Of a DNA stretch of 64,000 nt, positions 16,750-26,353 are shown in pieces. Origin of the DNA: Thiospirochaeta perfilievii (GTDB lineage: Bacteria; Spirochaetota; Spirochaetia; DSM-2461); contig NZ_CP035807.1 in the NCBI RefSeq assembly GCF_008329945.1, positions 558,001 through 622,000 on the forward strand, read 5' to 3'. The first letter of the stretch is position 1; the number at the start of each line of letters is the position of its first letter. The position numbers and the translations under genes are program-made. Below the pieces are notes generated by a model that ran no database searches, was not told where the DNA came from, and saw only the letters and a program-made list of their open reading frames with translations.

Positions 16750-18247
16750 GAAGAACAAACTTAGTATCCCCATCTATGTTATAACTGATATCTTCGATAT
16801 CAACCTTCTCTCCAACAATAATATTAACATCTCCATTTAACCATGAATCTTTTATTTGCTCCCAATTCTTATATATTTTAATCTGAGCATTGGGAAACAC
16901 ACTCTTTAATAGATCAGTTTTATCATGATTTATTAGTGCTATTTCCTCCTCTACACCTCTAAAGTAGCTTCTTAAATTTACTCCAACTGGAGTATTTTGT
17001 AAAAGAACCCCTAACTCTCTCTCTATAAAATCAACACTATTAGGTTTTGATATTATAGAACTACAAACCATATTTAAAACTGTTGTAATTAAGGAAACAA
17101 TTGGAAACAATATAACTGATATAGAGATAATACTACTTGCAACAGTAGATAATGGTATTCCAAAGGGTTTTAATAGGGAATATAACATGGATATAATTAA
17201 TAGATATCCAAAGTTTATTGATAAAAAACCAGCTAATATAGAAAAAAGTAGAATAAAACTCAAATTCCCTATGGATAACTCTATGTTGTAGATCTGCAGT
17301 ATAAAGATTGTTGTTAAACTATAAAAAAAGCTGCTACCAAAATTTCCAAAGGTAAAGCCTAGAGGTAGAAATAAATTTGTACTCTCCTTATCAAACTTTA
17401 GCTTTTTGCTCATTACAGTGATTACAAAGGGTAGTTTTACAAGGGGAGAGGGTGTTGCTAAACTTAATAAAAGAGATTTAGTTGTGTAAATAAAGACATT
17501 AATAAATTTTTGATGGCTTTGACCCCAAATAATTATAAGCCCCAACAAACTTATAATAAGTCCTATAATATAAAAAATAAGAATATAGTTACTTGAGAGT
17601 TTTATAACATCTAATTGCAGATCTGAAAAGCTAGATGCTATTAAACAGAAAACTCCCAATGGTGTAAAAAAGCTAATCCAGTTTATTACAATTAGTAAGC
17701 CAGAGGATATTCCATCTATAAAGTTAAATACAGTCTCACTTTTTTTAAAATTTATAGCCCCAACAGAAGCACCTAAGAGTAGAGAAAAAATCGATATAAC
17801 AAATAGATTACTCTTTAATATTGATAAAAAAATATTACTCGAGATAAGACTTTCTGCCTGCTTTTTTAGTGATAGTGGCTCAAAACTCGTAACCCTACTA
17901 GAACTAAAAAAACTATTAGAAATACCTAAACCAGGTTTTCCAACTACCCCAGTTATTATACCTAAAACTGAACTTATAATTGTAAATAGCATAATAAATA
18001 ATAGTATCTTAAAAATGTGAGACTTAAATTTAGGAAATCTAGCAAGGGATGCTGAACTTGAAATTACTGATGTAATAAATAAGGGTAGTGAAAATAGAGT
18101 AATTATTTTGATAAAAAGCTCACCATAAACAAATAATTTACTAGAAAACAGAGGATAATTTACACCAAAAAATAGACCTGCAACTAAGCTAACTAGTATT
18201 GTTATAGGGTTATAGAACACTCTTGTTATATTTCCGTCCATTCTCAT
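16733..18247 (-). CDS. Divergent DAACS (dicarboxylate/amino acid:cation symporter) with soluble C-terminal tail
   Basis: A 504-residue membrane protein of the GltPh/DctA fold. The start at 18247 is chosen because AAGGAG lies 8 nt upstream; an earlier ATG has no such site. Eight helices and two hairpins can be traced. In hairpin 1 the usual serine-rich SSATLP-like turn reads ATPSPLVKLP, and the NMDGT cation/substrate motif of helix 7 is replaced by GNFGSSF. After the last helix, about 100 polar residues follow (from RELGVLLQNTPVGVNL), where canonical members have almost none. The substrate is therefore unpredictable. Function as a transporter is inferred from fold only. Confidence 0.8.
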   Translation of the reverse strand: MRMDGNITRVFYNPITILVSLVAGLFFGVNYPLFSSKLFVYGELFIKIITLFSLPLFITSVISSSASLARFPKFKSHIFKILLFIMLFTIISSVLGIITGVVGKPGLGISNSFFSSSRVTSFEPLSLKKQAESLISSNIFLSILKSNLFVISIFSLLLGASVGAINFKKSETVFNFIDGISSGLLIVINWISFFTPLGVFCLIASSFSDLQLDVIKLSSNYILIFYIIGLIISLLGLIIIWGQSHQKFINVFIYTTKSLLLSLATPSPLVKLPFVITVMSKKLKFDKESTNLFLPLGFTFGNFGSSFFYSLTTIFILQIYNIELSIGNLSFILLFSILAGFLSINFGYLLIISMLYSLLKPFGIPLSTVASSIISISVILFPIVSLITTVLNMVCSSIISKPNSVDFIERELGVLLQNTPVGVNLRSYFRGVEEEIALINHDKTDLLKSVFPNAQIKIYKNWEQIKDSWLNGDVNIIVGEKVDIEDISYNIDGDTKFVLLKPKV

Positions 18248-18335
18248 ATATAATCTCCTTTTAATTACTATAATTATAGTGCTCATTATGGCTCATTTCA
18301 CTATTTTTTTTATTTGCTCCCTTTAGACAACTCCA

Positions 18336-18364
18336 TTGACTTATACCCTTAAGAATATTATGTT
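18336..18364 (+). promoter_or_regulatory. Leaderless promoter of gshAB
   Basis: TTGACT at 18336-18341, a 17-nt spacer, TATGTT at 18359-18364, then 6 nt and the ATG at 18371. No ribosome binding site is present. A TATAAT at 18367-18372 overlaps the start codon and would begin transcription inside the gene, so it is not used in this reading. Confidence 0.6.
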
Positions 18365-18370
18365 TTTATA

Positions 18371-20674
18371 ATGGAAAATGTATTAAATGCTATCATAAAT
18401 AACGGCCTAGAACGGGAACTTATCTGTGGAGTTTGGGGCCTTGAAAAAGAGAATATAAGAGTTGATAGCAATGGAAAATTAGCACTAACACAACACCCAT
18501 TAGGGTTGGGAAATAAGATAGAACATCCATATATAACAACAGATTTTTCTGAGAGCCAGGTTGAAGTTATAACTCCTCCCTGTAAATCTATGGATGAAGC
18601 CTATTTTATGCTTGAAAATTTACACGATATTGTAACTGAAAACCTAGAAAAAGATGAGTACCTTTGGCCTAGTAGTATGCCACCTATAATACCTAAAGAT
18701 GAGGATATTCCTATTGCAAACTACGGTAATTCTAGTGAAGCAAAAGATAAAATGGAGTATAGGAACTATATAGCTAAAAAATATGGCAAACATAAACAGC
18801 TAATAAGTGGAATCCACTACAACTTCTCTTTTAACGAAGATTTTCTTAAGAAACTTCATGTTTTAAGTAGTGTTAATGAGTCTTTTTATGATTTTAAAAA
18901 TGGAATATACCTTACAGCAGCACGTAATTTATTAAAACATCAATGGCTTTTAACATATCTTTTAGGGGCAAATGTAGCAACTCACTCATCATATAAACAC
19001 TGTTGTAATAAGGATAGAGAAAATATTAAGGAAGAGGTTCTATTTAAAGGTGCGTGTTCATACAGAAATAGTCTCTGTGGTTATAGAAACAAAGAGGATT
19101 TTAGGGTCTCCTTTGATACTTTAGAAGAGAATATTAGAGACTTAAAAAACCTAATATCCCAGGGGCACCTACGGGGAGTTAAAGAGTATTATAGCCCTGT
19201 AAGGTTAAAGAACAGTAAGGATACTGATACTTTTGAAGCTCTAGAAAGGGATGGGATTGAGTATATAGAGTTAAGAATGATTGATTTAAACCCTCTATCT
19301 AAGGTGGGTATTTTTAGGGAAGATCTATCCCTTGTTCACCTCTTTATACTTTCTAGTCTGCTCTACCCATGTAGTAGTTATAACCATAAAGAACAGAAAA
19401 AAGCGATGGAAAATCAGAATGAAGTTAGTTTTAATGGTCATAATCTGTCTAAAGAGTTAAGGGATGAGGGGTTATTCTTTTTTGATAGAATGGAGAAAGT
19501 CTTAGATAAACTCTCTATCGATTGTGGTTACTATAATGATATTATTAGGGCTGCGAAGAGAAAACTATCCCATAAAGAGGAGTTATACTCTTATAAGGTT
19601 TATAATCTTGTTTTAAATGAAGGTTATATAAATCACCATCTCTCAATCTCTAAAGAGAATAAAAAGATAAGTCTAAATGAGAGTTACTCTTTAAAGGGGT
19701 ACGAAGACCTTGAACTATCAACTCAGATACTACTAAAAGAGGCGCTATTAAAGGGGCTTAGGGTTGAAGTATTAGATAAGAGAGAGAATTTTATATCAAT
19801 TAGCAATAAAAGAAAGATAGAGTATATTAAGCAAGCTACTAAAACATCACTAGACAGTTACTCTACTGCCTTAATAATGGAAAATAAAGCGATTACTAAA
19901 AAAGTACTACTTAAAAGTGGTATATCTGTTCCAAACGGTGGTATATATACAGGTATAGATAGAGCATTAATGGATTTTAATAAGTATTTAAAGAGTAAAA
20001 TTGTAATTAAACCAAACAATACAAACTTCGGAATAGGTATAACCATATTAGAAGCAAACTTCTCAATAGAGCAGTACCAAGAGGGTCTAGAGTTGGCCTT
20101 TAATAATGATGATACAATTCTAATTGAAGAGTTTTTTAAAGGAAATGAGTATAGGTTCACAATAATCGATGGAAAAGTTGCAGGAATACTTCAAAGGGTC
20201 CCAGCCAATGTAGTTGGAGATGGGAAGTCAAATATTTTAGAACTTATAGAGATTAAAAATAGAAACCCACTTAGAGGAAGAGGATATAAAAAACCCCTAG
20301 AGCAGTTAAAAGTTGGAAGTGAAGAGTTATTCTATTTAAAGAGTAAAAATTTAACCCCTAATTACATACCCCAAAAGGATGAAATAGTTTTTTTAAGGGA
20401 GAATTCCAACATTAGTACAGGTGGTGATAGTCTAGATTTTACAGATTTAATTGATACTAGTTACAAGGATGAAGCAGAGAGGGCGGCCAAGGCGGTTGGA
20501 GCAAATATAACAGGTGTAGATATGATGATTGAAAATATACAAAACAGAAGATCAGATACAAATGCAACTATAATTGAACTAAACTTTAACCCTGCAATCC
20601 ATATACACTGTTACCCTTTTAAAGGAAAAAATAGACGGTTAGGACTGCAGGTATTAAATGCCCTTGGCTTCTAA
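18371..20674 (+). CDS. gshAB: Bifunctional glutamate-cysteine ligase/glutathione synthetase
   Basis: Makes glutathione from Glu, Cys and Gly in one 767-residue protein. Residues 1 to about 450 are a GshA-type ligase (GVWGLEKENIRVDSNGKLA, TTDFSESQVEVITPP, and YIELRMIDLNPLSKVGI). The rest is an ATP-grasp domain with VIKPNNTNFGIGI, IEEFFKGNEYRFTIIDGKV and the metal-ligand IIELNFNPAIHIHCYP. This is the GshF/GshAB architecture known from streptococci, Pasteurella and others, usually tied to peroxide defence. The stop lies 1 nt from the convergent pdxT stop with no room for a terminator. Confidence 0.95.
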   Translation: MENVLNAIINNGLERELICGVWGLEKENIRVDSNGKLALTQHPLGLGNKIEHPYITTDFSESQVEVITPPCKSMDEAYFMLENLHDIVTENLEKDEYLWPSSMPPIIPKDEDIPIANYGNSSEAKDKMEYRNYIAKKYGKHKQLISGIHYNFSFNEDFLKKLHVLSSVNESFYDFKNGIYLTAARNLLKHQWLLTYLLGANVATHSSYKHCCNKDRENIKEEVLFKGACSYRNSLCGYRNKEDFRVSFDTLEENIRDLKNLISQGHLRGVKEYYSPVRLKNSKDTDTFEALERDGIEYIELRMIDLNPLSKVGIFREDLSLVHLFILSSLLYPCSSYNHKEQKKAMENQNEVSFNGHNLSKELRDEGLFFFDRMEKVLDKLSIDCGYYNDIIRAAKRKLSHKEELYSYKVYNLVLNEGYINHHLSISKENKKISLNESYSLKGYEDLELSTQILLKEALLKGLRVEVLDKRENFISISNKRKIEYIKQATKTSLDSYSTALIMENKAITKKVLLKSGISVPNGGIYTGIDRALMDFNKYLKSKIVIKPNNTNFGIGITILEANFSIEQYQEGLELAFNNDDTILIEEFFKGNEYRFTIIDGKVAGILQRVPANVVGDGKSNILELIEIKNRNPLRGRGYKKPLEQLKVGSEELFYLKSKNLTPNYIPQKDEIVFLRENSNISTGGDSLDFTDLIDTSYKDEAERAAKAVGANITGVDMMIENIQNRRSDTNATIIELNFNPAIHIHCYPFKGKNRRLGLQVLNALGF

Positions 20675-20675
20675 A

Positions 20676-21230
20676 CTATATTAAGCTCTTAAAATATTTA
20701 TAAAACGTATCATTATTTGTTACCTCTGGGTGAAAAGAGGTAACAAATATATTTTTAGACCTTACTGCGATAGGTTCTCCATTATAAATTGATAAAACTT
20801 CAATACTACTTCCTAGTTCTACAATTTTAGGCGCTCTAATAAACCTTACTTTAGACTTATTATTAAAAAAATCTATTTCAGTTTCAAAACTATCAACCTG
20901 GGAGCCATAACCATTTCTATCCACAACAATATCAATTAAACCTAGGGGAGAAAAACTATTACAGAGTATCTTTTTTGAGAGAAGAATTAACCCTGCACAA
21001 GTTCCCCATATTTTTAGACCACGGTTAGAGGCTTCTACTAATGCTCTATCTAACCCTTTAATTTTAAGAAGTCTAATTAAAGTTGTACTCTCTCCACCAG
21101 GAATTATTAATGCATCAATTTTATTTAAATCCGATGGATGTTTTACCAAAATAGTTTTATCACAATTTGATAAAACTATATTACAGTGCTCTTCTACTGA
21201 ACCCTGAAGAGCTAAGACACCTATAACCAA
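20676..21230 (-). CDS. pdxT: Pyridoxal 5'-phosphate synthase glutaminase subunit PdxT
   Basis: A class I glutamine amidotransferase of 184 residues that feeds ammonia to PdxS. The start GVLALQGSVEEH, the PGGESTTL loop, the nucleophile elbow IWGTCAGLILL and the catalytic TSFHPEVTNN histidine-glutamate are all present. The start codon is TTG at 21230, directly after the TAG of pdxS, and AAGGGG within the end of pdxS lies 8 nt upstream. The two genes are thus translationally coupled and match the 12:12 complex stoichiometry. Confidence 0.96.
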   Translation of the reverse strand: MVIGVLALQGSVEEHCNIVLSNCDKTILVKHPSDLNKIDALIIPGGESTTLIRLLKIKGLDRALVEASNRGLKIWGTCAGLILLSKKILCNSFSPLGLIDIVVDRNGYGSQVDSFETEIDFFNNKSKVRFIRAPKIVELGSSIEVLSIYNGEPIAVRSKNIFVTSFHPEVTNNDTFYKYFKSLI

Positions 21231-22103
21231 CTACCAGCCCCTTACTGAGAACTCAGTTTCTACCTGGGATGCAACGACAGACTCCATACACTCCCCAAGC
21301 CCTTGGGAAACTTTAGCCAATAAATGGATATCATCATAGTATGCCACAGCCTCTACAATAGCCTTAGCCCTCTTAGCCGGATTAGAAGATTTGAAAATTC
21401 CTGATCCAACAAAAACTCCATCGCACCCTAACTGCATCATTAGAGCAGCATCTGCAGGTGTAGCAATTCCTCCTGCTGCAAAATTTATTACAGGTAAACC
21501 ACCTAATGCTTTTACCTCTTTTACCAGTTCGAAAGGAGCTTTTAGATCTCTAGCTATTGTCATTAACTCCTCATCTGAAGCTAATTGAACTCTTTTAATA
21601 TTTTTTGTCATCTCTCTCATATGTCTTACAGCTTCAACAACATCCCCTGTTCCCGCTTCACCCTTTGTTCTAATCATAGAAGCCCCTTCTCCTATTCGTC
21701 TTAAAGCTTCTCCTAGATCCCTAGCCCCACAAACAAATGGAACCTTATATTTTGTTTTATCAATGTGATAATCCTCATCTGCATAGGTTAAAACTTCACT
21801 CTCATCTATAAAATCAACTTCTAAAGCCTCTAAAATTTGTGCTTCAACAAAGTGTCCAATCCTAACTTTAGCCATTACTGGAATAGATACTGCATCTTGT
21901 ATCTCTTTAATCATTTTAGGGTCAGACATTCTAGAGACTCCCCCATCCTTTCTTATATCAGATGGAACTCTCTCTAGTGCCATAACAGCTACAGCCCCTG
22001 CTGCTTCTGCAATTCTAGCTTGTTCAGGATTAATTACATCCATAATAACTCCACCTTTAAGCATTTTAGCTAGGTCTCTATTTATCTCAACTCTACTCTT
22101 CAT
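21231..22103 (-). CDS. pdxS: Pyridoxal 5'-phosphate synthase subunit PdxS
   Basis: A TIM-barrel lyase of 290 residues that makes PLP from ribose 5-phosphate, glyceraldehyde 3-phosphate and ammonia. The conserved KGGVIMDV start, the catalytic-lysine segment [35 protein letters not shown] and the [12 protein letters not shown] phosphate loop are all visible. GGAG precedes the ATG. The gene is divergent from its likely activator PdxR. Confidence 0.97.
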   Translation of the reverse strand: MKSRVEINRDLAKMLKGGVIMDVINPEQARIAEAAGAVAVMALERVPSDIRKDGGVSRMSDPKMIKEIQDAVSIPVMAKVRIGHFVEAQILEALEVDFIDESEVLTYADEDYHIDKTKYKVPFVCGARDLGEALRRIGEGASMIRTKGEAGTGDVVEAVRHMREMTKNIKRVQLASDEELMTIARDLKAPFELVKEVKALGGLPVINFAAGGIATPADAALMMQLGCDGVFVGSGIFKSSNPAKRAKAIVEAVAYYDDIHLLAKVSQGLGECMESVVASQVETEFSVRGW

Positions 22104-22124
22104 ATATACTCCTACAAAACCTTA

Positions 22125-22287
22125 ATTGTACCCATACAATACTATAAATAAATCTATAATTACGGTACAATTAAACTCTTTATTTGCTTAAATCTACAAT
22201 CTACCTTAAAATGTGTCAATACAATTAAGTAAAAGTAGATCATATTGTAAATAATTCCATATCAAAGTATTATTGTATCGAAACAAT
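22125..22287. promoter_or_regulatory. Cluster of ATTGT/ACAAT boxes between pdxS and pdxR
   Basis: The divergent gap carries repeated half-sites: a dyad ATTGTACCCATACAAT (22125-22140), GTACAATT near 22165, TACAATCTA near 22195, AATACAATT near 22218, ATATTGTAA near 22243 and ATTGTATCGAAACAAT (22272-22287). MocR-type PdxR proteins bind repeated sites in just this position, so these are candidate PdxR boxes. Confidence 0.6.
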
Positions 22288-22298
22288 CAGAGGGACTT

Positions 22299-23654
22299 AT
22301 GGATTTAAAAGATATAAAGCTAGAAAAAAATGGAGAACACCTTTATATTCAACTTTTTAATGAGTTAAAAAAACTTATTACTAACCAGACTATTAAAGAT
22401 AAAACAAAACTACCTCCTATAAGAGATTTTGCAACCAGCTTAAACGTAAATAGCGTAACAATTATTAATGCGTATAAGTTATTAGAAAAAGATGGTCTTA
22501 TATATAAAAAAGTGGGTAGTGGCTCTTTTGTTAGTTATAATAAGAACTCTATAGATATAGGGTATATGGATTTTAGTGGAAAAGATTCAAATATAGACTC
22601 TTTTCCGTTAAAAGAGATTTCAGGATCGATTGTAAAAATCCTTGAAGATGATGGAGTTAACGCATTTAAATATGAAGATCCAGATGGTTATTTACCTCTA
22701 AAAGAGGCCTTAGCCAACTATTTTAAATTTTACAACATAACAACAAGGGCAGAGCTAATACAAATTGTTTCAGGAGGGCAACAGGCAATAGACATAGTAT
22801 CCAAAGCCCTTTTAGATTTTGGAGACACTGTTATAACTGAGCAACCAACATATCATGGAGCAGTAAAAAGTTTCTTAAGTAGAGAGGCTAGGATAATAAG
22901 TATAGATATACAAAAAAATGGTTTAGATATTGATGCTTTAATTTCAAAAATTGAAGTTAGAAAACCTAGCTTTATATATATAATGCCTTACAATCAAAAG
23001 CCTACCGGAGTAACATATAGCTATGAAAATAGAGTACAACTTTTAGAAATTGCTCATAAATATGGATTTTACATTTTAGAAGATGATTTAGGCAGTGAGT
23101 TAGAGTTTGATTTAAATAATAGAAGCTTAAAAAGCCTAGATAAGTATGACCGAGTAATATACATAAAAAGCTTTACCCCCCTATTTATGCCAGGGCTTCG
23201 ACTAGGGTGTATTATCCCCCCGGAGAAGATTTTTAATAAATTTTTAAACATTAAAACTAGTACAGATATATCCACTCCTGGGCTAATTCAAAGGGCTTTT
23301 ACAAACTATCTAAATAATAATAACTGGAATGAGTATTATAAAACTTTATCAATTAATATACGAAGTAAAAGCTTATTAATTAAAGATATACTTATGTCAG
23401 ATTTTAAAGATTTAATATCCTTTGATAGTGAGTTAAATTCACCCCATTTCTGGATAAAACTTTTAAAAGGAGATAGTAGAAGATTAAGAGATATATGTAT
23501 AATATATGGTATTGATATAACTCCAGGGGAAACTATAGGTGTTGACTACTCAAACTACTTTTTACTAAATACAAAAAGTATACCTAAAGAGAATATAGAG
23601 CCAGGTTTAATTATATTGAAAAAAGCTATAAATTTACTCTATTTAGAATATTAA
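22299..23654 (+). CDS. pdxR: MocR/GntR-family regulator PdxR
   Basis: A 451-residue fusion of an N-terminal GntR winged helix (about residues 10-78; LPPIRDFATSLNVNSVTIINAYKLLEKDGLIYK) to a class I aminotransferase-like domain. The aminotransferase half keeps the cofactor lysine region (VIYIKSFTPLFMPGLRLGCII) and the DPDGYLPLKEALANY segment. Proteins of this type sense pyridoxal phosphate and activate pdxST when it is low. Divergent placement from pdxS supports this. AGAGGG precedes the ATG. The 3' end overlaps the next, convergent gene by 4 bp. Confidence 0.9.
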   Translation: MDLKDIKLEKNGEHLYIQLFNELKKLITNQTIKDKTKLPPIRDFATSLNVNSVTIINAYKLLEKDGLIYKKVGSGSFVSYNKNSIDIGYMDFSGKDSNIDSFPLKEISGSIVKILEDDGVNAFKYEDPDGYLPLKEALANYFKFYNITTRAELIQIVSGGQQAIDIVSKALLDFGDTVITEQPTYHGAVKSFLSREARIISIDIQKNGLDIDALISKIEVRKPSFIYIMPYNQKPTGVTYSYENRVQLLEIAHKYGFYILEDDLGSELEFDLNNRSLKSLDKYDRVIYIKSFTPLFMPGLRLGCIIPPEKIFNKFLNIKTSTDISTPGLIQRAFTNYLNNNNWNEYYKTLSINIRSKSLLIKDILMSDFKDLISFDSELNSPHFWIKLLKGDSRRLRDICIIYGIDITPGETIGVDYSNYFLLNTKSIPKENIEPGLIILKKAINLLYLEY

Positions 23655-24313
23655 ACACTTTTAGAGCTAAGTATAAACTGATTATTTGAAAATATATCTA
23701 AAAGCTTTTTACAAAATGTATCACCCTGACTACTAGAGTGGTATTTGTCAGTTACATCGATATATACACCATCATCTATCTGTCTTGATGTTATATATAT
23801 TATATCACTTCCACTATCAATCTGTTTAGATACCATATATAGAGTACTTAGAAGAGTTGAAATTTTATCTTCCTTTGAAATTGAAACAATATCAATATTA
23901 AAATAACAACCACCACCATACTGCTTGTAAATAGCTAAACAGGTAATAGCACCAGATACAAAATCCTTATATTTTAAGTTTAAATTACTTTGATTAAAAA
24001 CATAGGTTAATAGACGAGTATCTACAACAAAGAGATACTCTATAACATCTGTAGTATTATAAAAATACTTTCTTAGCTGCTCAATCTTATCAATAACATT
24101 AAATTCAGACTCATCTAAACAGCTACTAACAGCAAGCTCAACTCTCTCTATTCTATCAATAGATTTATTAATATAAAAAATTGTAAAAAAATAAAGAGGG
24201 GTTATTAAGATATAAATATTAAAATAGGATGATAAAGCTATACCAAACTTTATATATAGCCCCAGAGTGATAGTAGATAATAGTATTATACATCTTCTTT
24301 CAGTAATTAACAT
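23651..24313 (-). CDS. Membrane protein of unknown function with ATPase-like C-terminal remnant
   Basis: I do not recognise this 220-residue protein. Two hydrophobic helices fill residues 8-50, followed by a soluble part with several cysteines. The last 90 residues resemble the N-box and following strands of a GHKL (histidine-kinase) ATPase in spacing: KISTLLSTLYMVSKQI, then DIIYITSRQIDDGVYIDVTDK. The catalytic Asn is missing and the DxGxG box is replaced by DKYHSSSQG. It may be a degenerate kinase-like partner; this is an inference from pattern only. It lies 35 bp after the methyltransferase gene in the same direction. Confidence 0.6.
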   Translation of the reverse strand: MLITERRCIILLSTITLGLYIKFGIALSSYFNIYILITPLYFFTIFYINKSIDRIERVELAVSSCLDESEFNVIDKIEQLRKYFYNTTDVIEYLFVVDTRLLTYVFNQSNLNLKYKDFVSGAITCLAIYKQYGGGCYFNIDIVSISKEDKISTLLSTLYMVSKQIDSGSDIIYITSRQIDDGVYIDVTDKYHSSSQGDTFCKKLLDIFSNNQFILSSKSV

Positions 24314-24348
24314 TTATGTTCCATTTTTTTAAATTTATTTTAATTATA

Positions 24349-26259
24349 TTAGTTTTGAGCTATATCACAAGGATTTTTTTTTAAATGTTCAAAATCAATA
24401 TCGTAGATCAAGGAAATATATCTATCTATTACCTCAAAATCAATATCATTATTAATAAAATCCTTAGCGAGGGTGTTTAAATCCTCAATTTGTTTTTTAC
24501 TAAGTATTGGTATGGGTAGGGATTCAATATCACTACGAAGTATTTTTATAGCGTTAAACTTTTTTCTAAAAATAAATTTAAATAGGGATGAGTTTAAGAT
24601 AACACCAATAACCTTTATAGGAATGTCCTCTATTTTCGGAATCATTATATTTGCGCTATTTAGTGTAAGGTGTTTATTATTATCATAAGCAAAAACCAGT
24701 TCCTTATTAATAAATTTATATACTAATTTCTCTTTAGCCCTATATAGATCAATAGGAGCACACTGCTGATATAACTGGGGATTAAAATTGATATAACTAG
24801 TAGGGGGTAATAGTGTCATACAGGATAGATCCTTTCCCTTATATATAGGTTCCATACCATCCTTATAAATAGATGATAAGTGTTTTGAATTATTTCCAGT
24901 AACAATACCTAAAGCCCATTTAGCCCTACCCTTTAAAGTTAAATGGGGATAAGAATAAACTTTATCAATTAATTCTTGATCATTATTATCACAATATATA
25001 TCAATAATATTGTTTGTATTGCTTAAAAATCTACTTCCTTCCACCTGGTATGTGTCCATATCCGTTTTAATTGTTGTAATTGATCCTTTACTTCTAAAAT
25101 TAATCGACCCATCTAACCTAATAACCGATGAGAATACATTTTTAAAAAGTCGGCCACAACTCTCTATATAGTCAAGGCAGGAGTTATTTAAAAGATAGGA
25201 TCTAATATCTTTATGGTTTTTAACATAGAGAATGGATTCTGGAAGTACAAAAGAGTATTTTCCCCCTATCTCTAGATGGTTTATTGCAAAGTGTATAAAG
25301 TATGAAAAACTCTCCTTAGATTGTATACTAACATACTTCTCCTTTAAAAGTTCTAAGTCAATTTTACTAAATTTTGCACCCCAGGGAGGATTGGTTGCTA
25401 TAAAGGAGAAGTTTTTCTCCTTAAAATCTAAAAGAGAGTTCATATGATAGATGTTTGGTTTAAAATCCCTATCCTTATAGTAGAGAAGTAGATTAATTCT
25501 AGTTATATTTACAGCATTTTCATCTATATCAGCCCCCCATATTCTACTGGGATCACCTATTTTTTTTGCCATTAAAAGTAAAAACTGCCCTGTACCACAA
25601 CAGGGATCCAAAACCTTTCCAATTAGTAAATTATCATCAACAATCTGTTCTACAAGTGATGTGGGAGTATAGTAGGAGCCTAATTGGGACTTCTCCCCCT
25701 CATGCATTATTGACTGATAGATAATACCTAGAAAGTCAATCTCCTTAGGTAGAGGAGCTTCTAATAAAAATTTACAAAACCTATTATCTTCTTTAATCTC
25801 CCCATTACTAATAGTAGAAAACCATGATTTTAGCTCAAAATAGACACTCTCTCTTTTAAAGTAGGACTTATCCTCAAACTTAATAGCTTTATATAGGGTG
25901 CTCTTTTCTATATCCCCACTATTAATAAGTGCATTTATTGATAAAAGGAAAAGAGCTTGGGAAGGCTTAATATTATACTCTAAAATAAAATGAATAATAT
26001 CCTCTATTAATACTAGGGAGTTCTGATTATTTACATACTCTAATGGGATAAAATGTGTTCTAGAACTGCTTTTATTCGCCCTAGAGTCTAGTCTTTTTAT
26101 CTCTCCAGTACGAATTTTATCTTTTAAATCCTCAACTTCCACATTTGAGTACAGGTTATTATGTATAGCCTTAATGTATCCATGCCGTTCCCAATTTTTT
26201 AAACTAGCAACAGAGATACCTAATATAGAAGCTGCTTCATTTTTAGTAAGTAAATTCAT
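24349..26259 (-). CDS. DNA adenine methyltransferase with N-terminal MerR/Xis-like HTH
   Basis: A 636-residue amino-methyltransferase. The first 50 residues are a helix-turn-helix of the MerR/excisionase kind (LTKNEAASILGISVASLKNWERHGYIKA). The SAM-binding motif I is LDPCCGTGQFLLL near residue 217, and the catalytic motif IV is NPPW near residue 288, an N6-adenine type. The C-terminal 250 residues hold a target-recognition-like region with paired IPKIEDIPIKVIG and IPILSKKQIEDLNTLA segments as in Type IIG and TaqI-like enzymes. No nuclease domain or nearby restriction gene is seen, so it looks like an orphan modifier. Start chosen by a leaderless promoter. Confidence 0.85.
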   Translation of the reverse strand: MNLLTKNEAASILGISVASLKNWERHGYIKAIHNNLYSNVEVEDLKDKIRTGEIKRLDSRANKSSSRTHFIPLEYVNNQNSLVLIEDIIHFILEYNIKPSQALFLLSINALINSGDIEKSTLYKAIKFEDKSYFKRESVYFELKSWFSTISNGEIKEDNRFCKFLLEAPLPKEIDFLGIIYQSIMHEGEKSQLGSYYTPTSLVEQIVDDNLLIGKVLDPCCGTGQFLLLMAKKIGDPSRIWGADIDENAVNITRINLLLYYKDRDFKPNIYHMNSLLDFKEKNFSFIATNPPWGAKFSKIDLELLKEKYVSIQSKESFSYFIHFAINHLEIGGKYSFVLPESILYVKNHKDIRSYLLNNSCLDYIESCGRLFKNVFSSVIRLDGSINFRSKGSITTIKTDMDTYQVEGSRFLSNTNNIIDIYCDNNDQELIDKVYSYPHLTLKGRAKWALGIVTGNNSKHLSSIYKDGMEPIYKGKDLSCMTLLPPTSYINFNPQLYQQCAPIDLYRAKEKLVYKFINKELVFAYDNNKHLTLNSANIMIPKIEDIPIKVIGVILNSSLFKFIFRKKFNAIKILRSDIESLPIPILSKKQIEDLNTLAKDFINNDIDFEVIDRYISLIYDIDFEHLKKNPCDIAQN

Positions 26260-26265
26260 ATCTGT

Positions 26266-26294
26266 ATAATAAATAGTTTATCCCTTGGTTACAA
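26266..26294 (-). promoter_or_regulatory. Leaderless promoter of the methyltransferase gene
   Basis: On the minus strand: TTGTAA, 17-nt spacer, TATTAT, 6 nt, ATG. No Shine-Dalgarno is present. Confidence 0.6.
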
Positions 26295-26318
26295 GGTTAA
26301 TTTTATTCTATAAATATC

Positions 26319-26347
26319 TTGAAACTTATTAAGTTATAAGGTTTATT
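26319..26347 (+). promoter_or_regulatory. Leaderless promoter of the small outer-membrane-like protein
   Basis: TTGAAA at 26319-26324, 17-nt spacer, TTTATT at 26342-26347, 6 nt, ATG at 26354. It stands back to back with the methyltransferase promoter. A TATAAT directly before the ATG is an alternative -10 but would start inside the gene. Confidence 0.5.
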
Positions 26348-26353
26348 ATAATA

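Noticed and set aside
18367-18372. TATAAT overlapping the gshAB start codon as the main -10
   Set aside because: It would start transcription downstream of the ATG, while TTGACT-17-TATGTT fits the start exactly.
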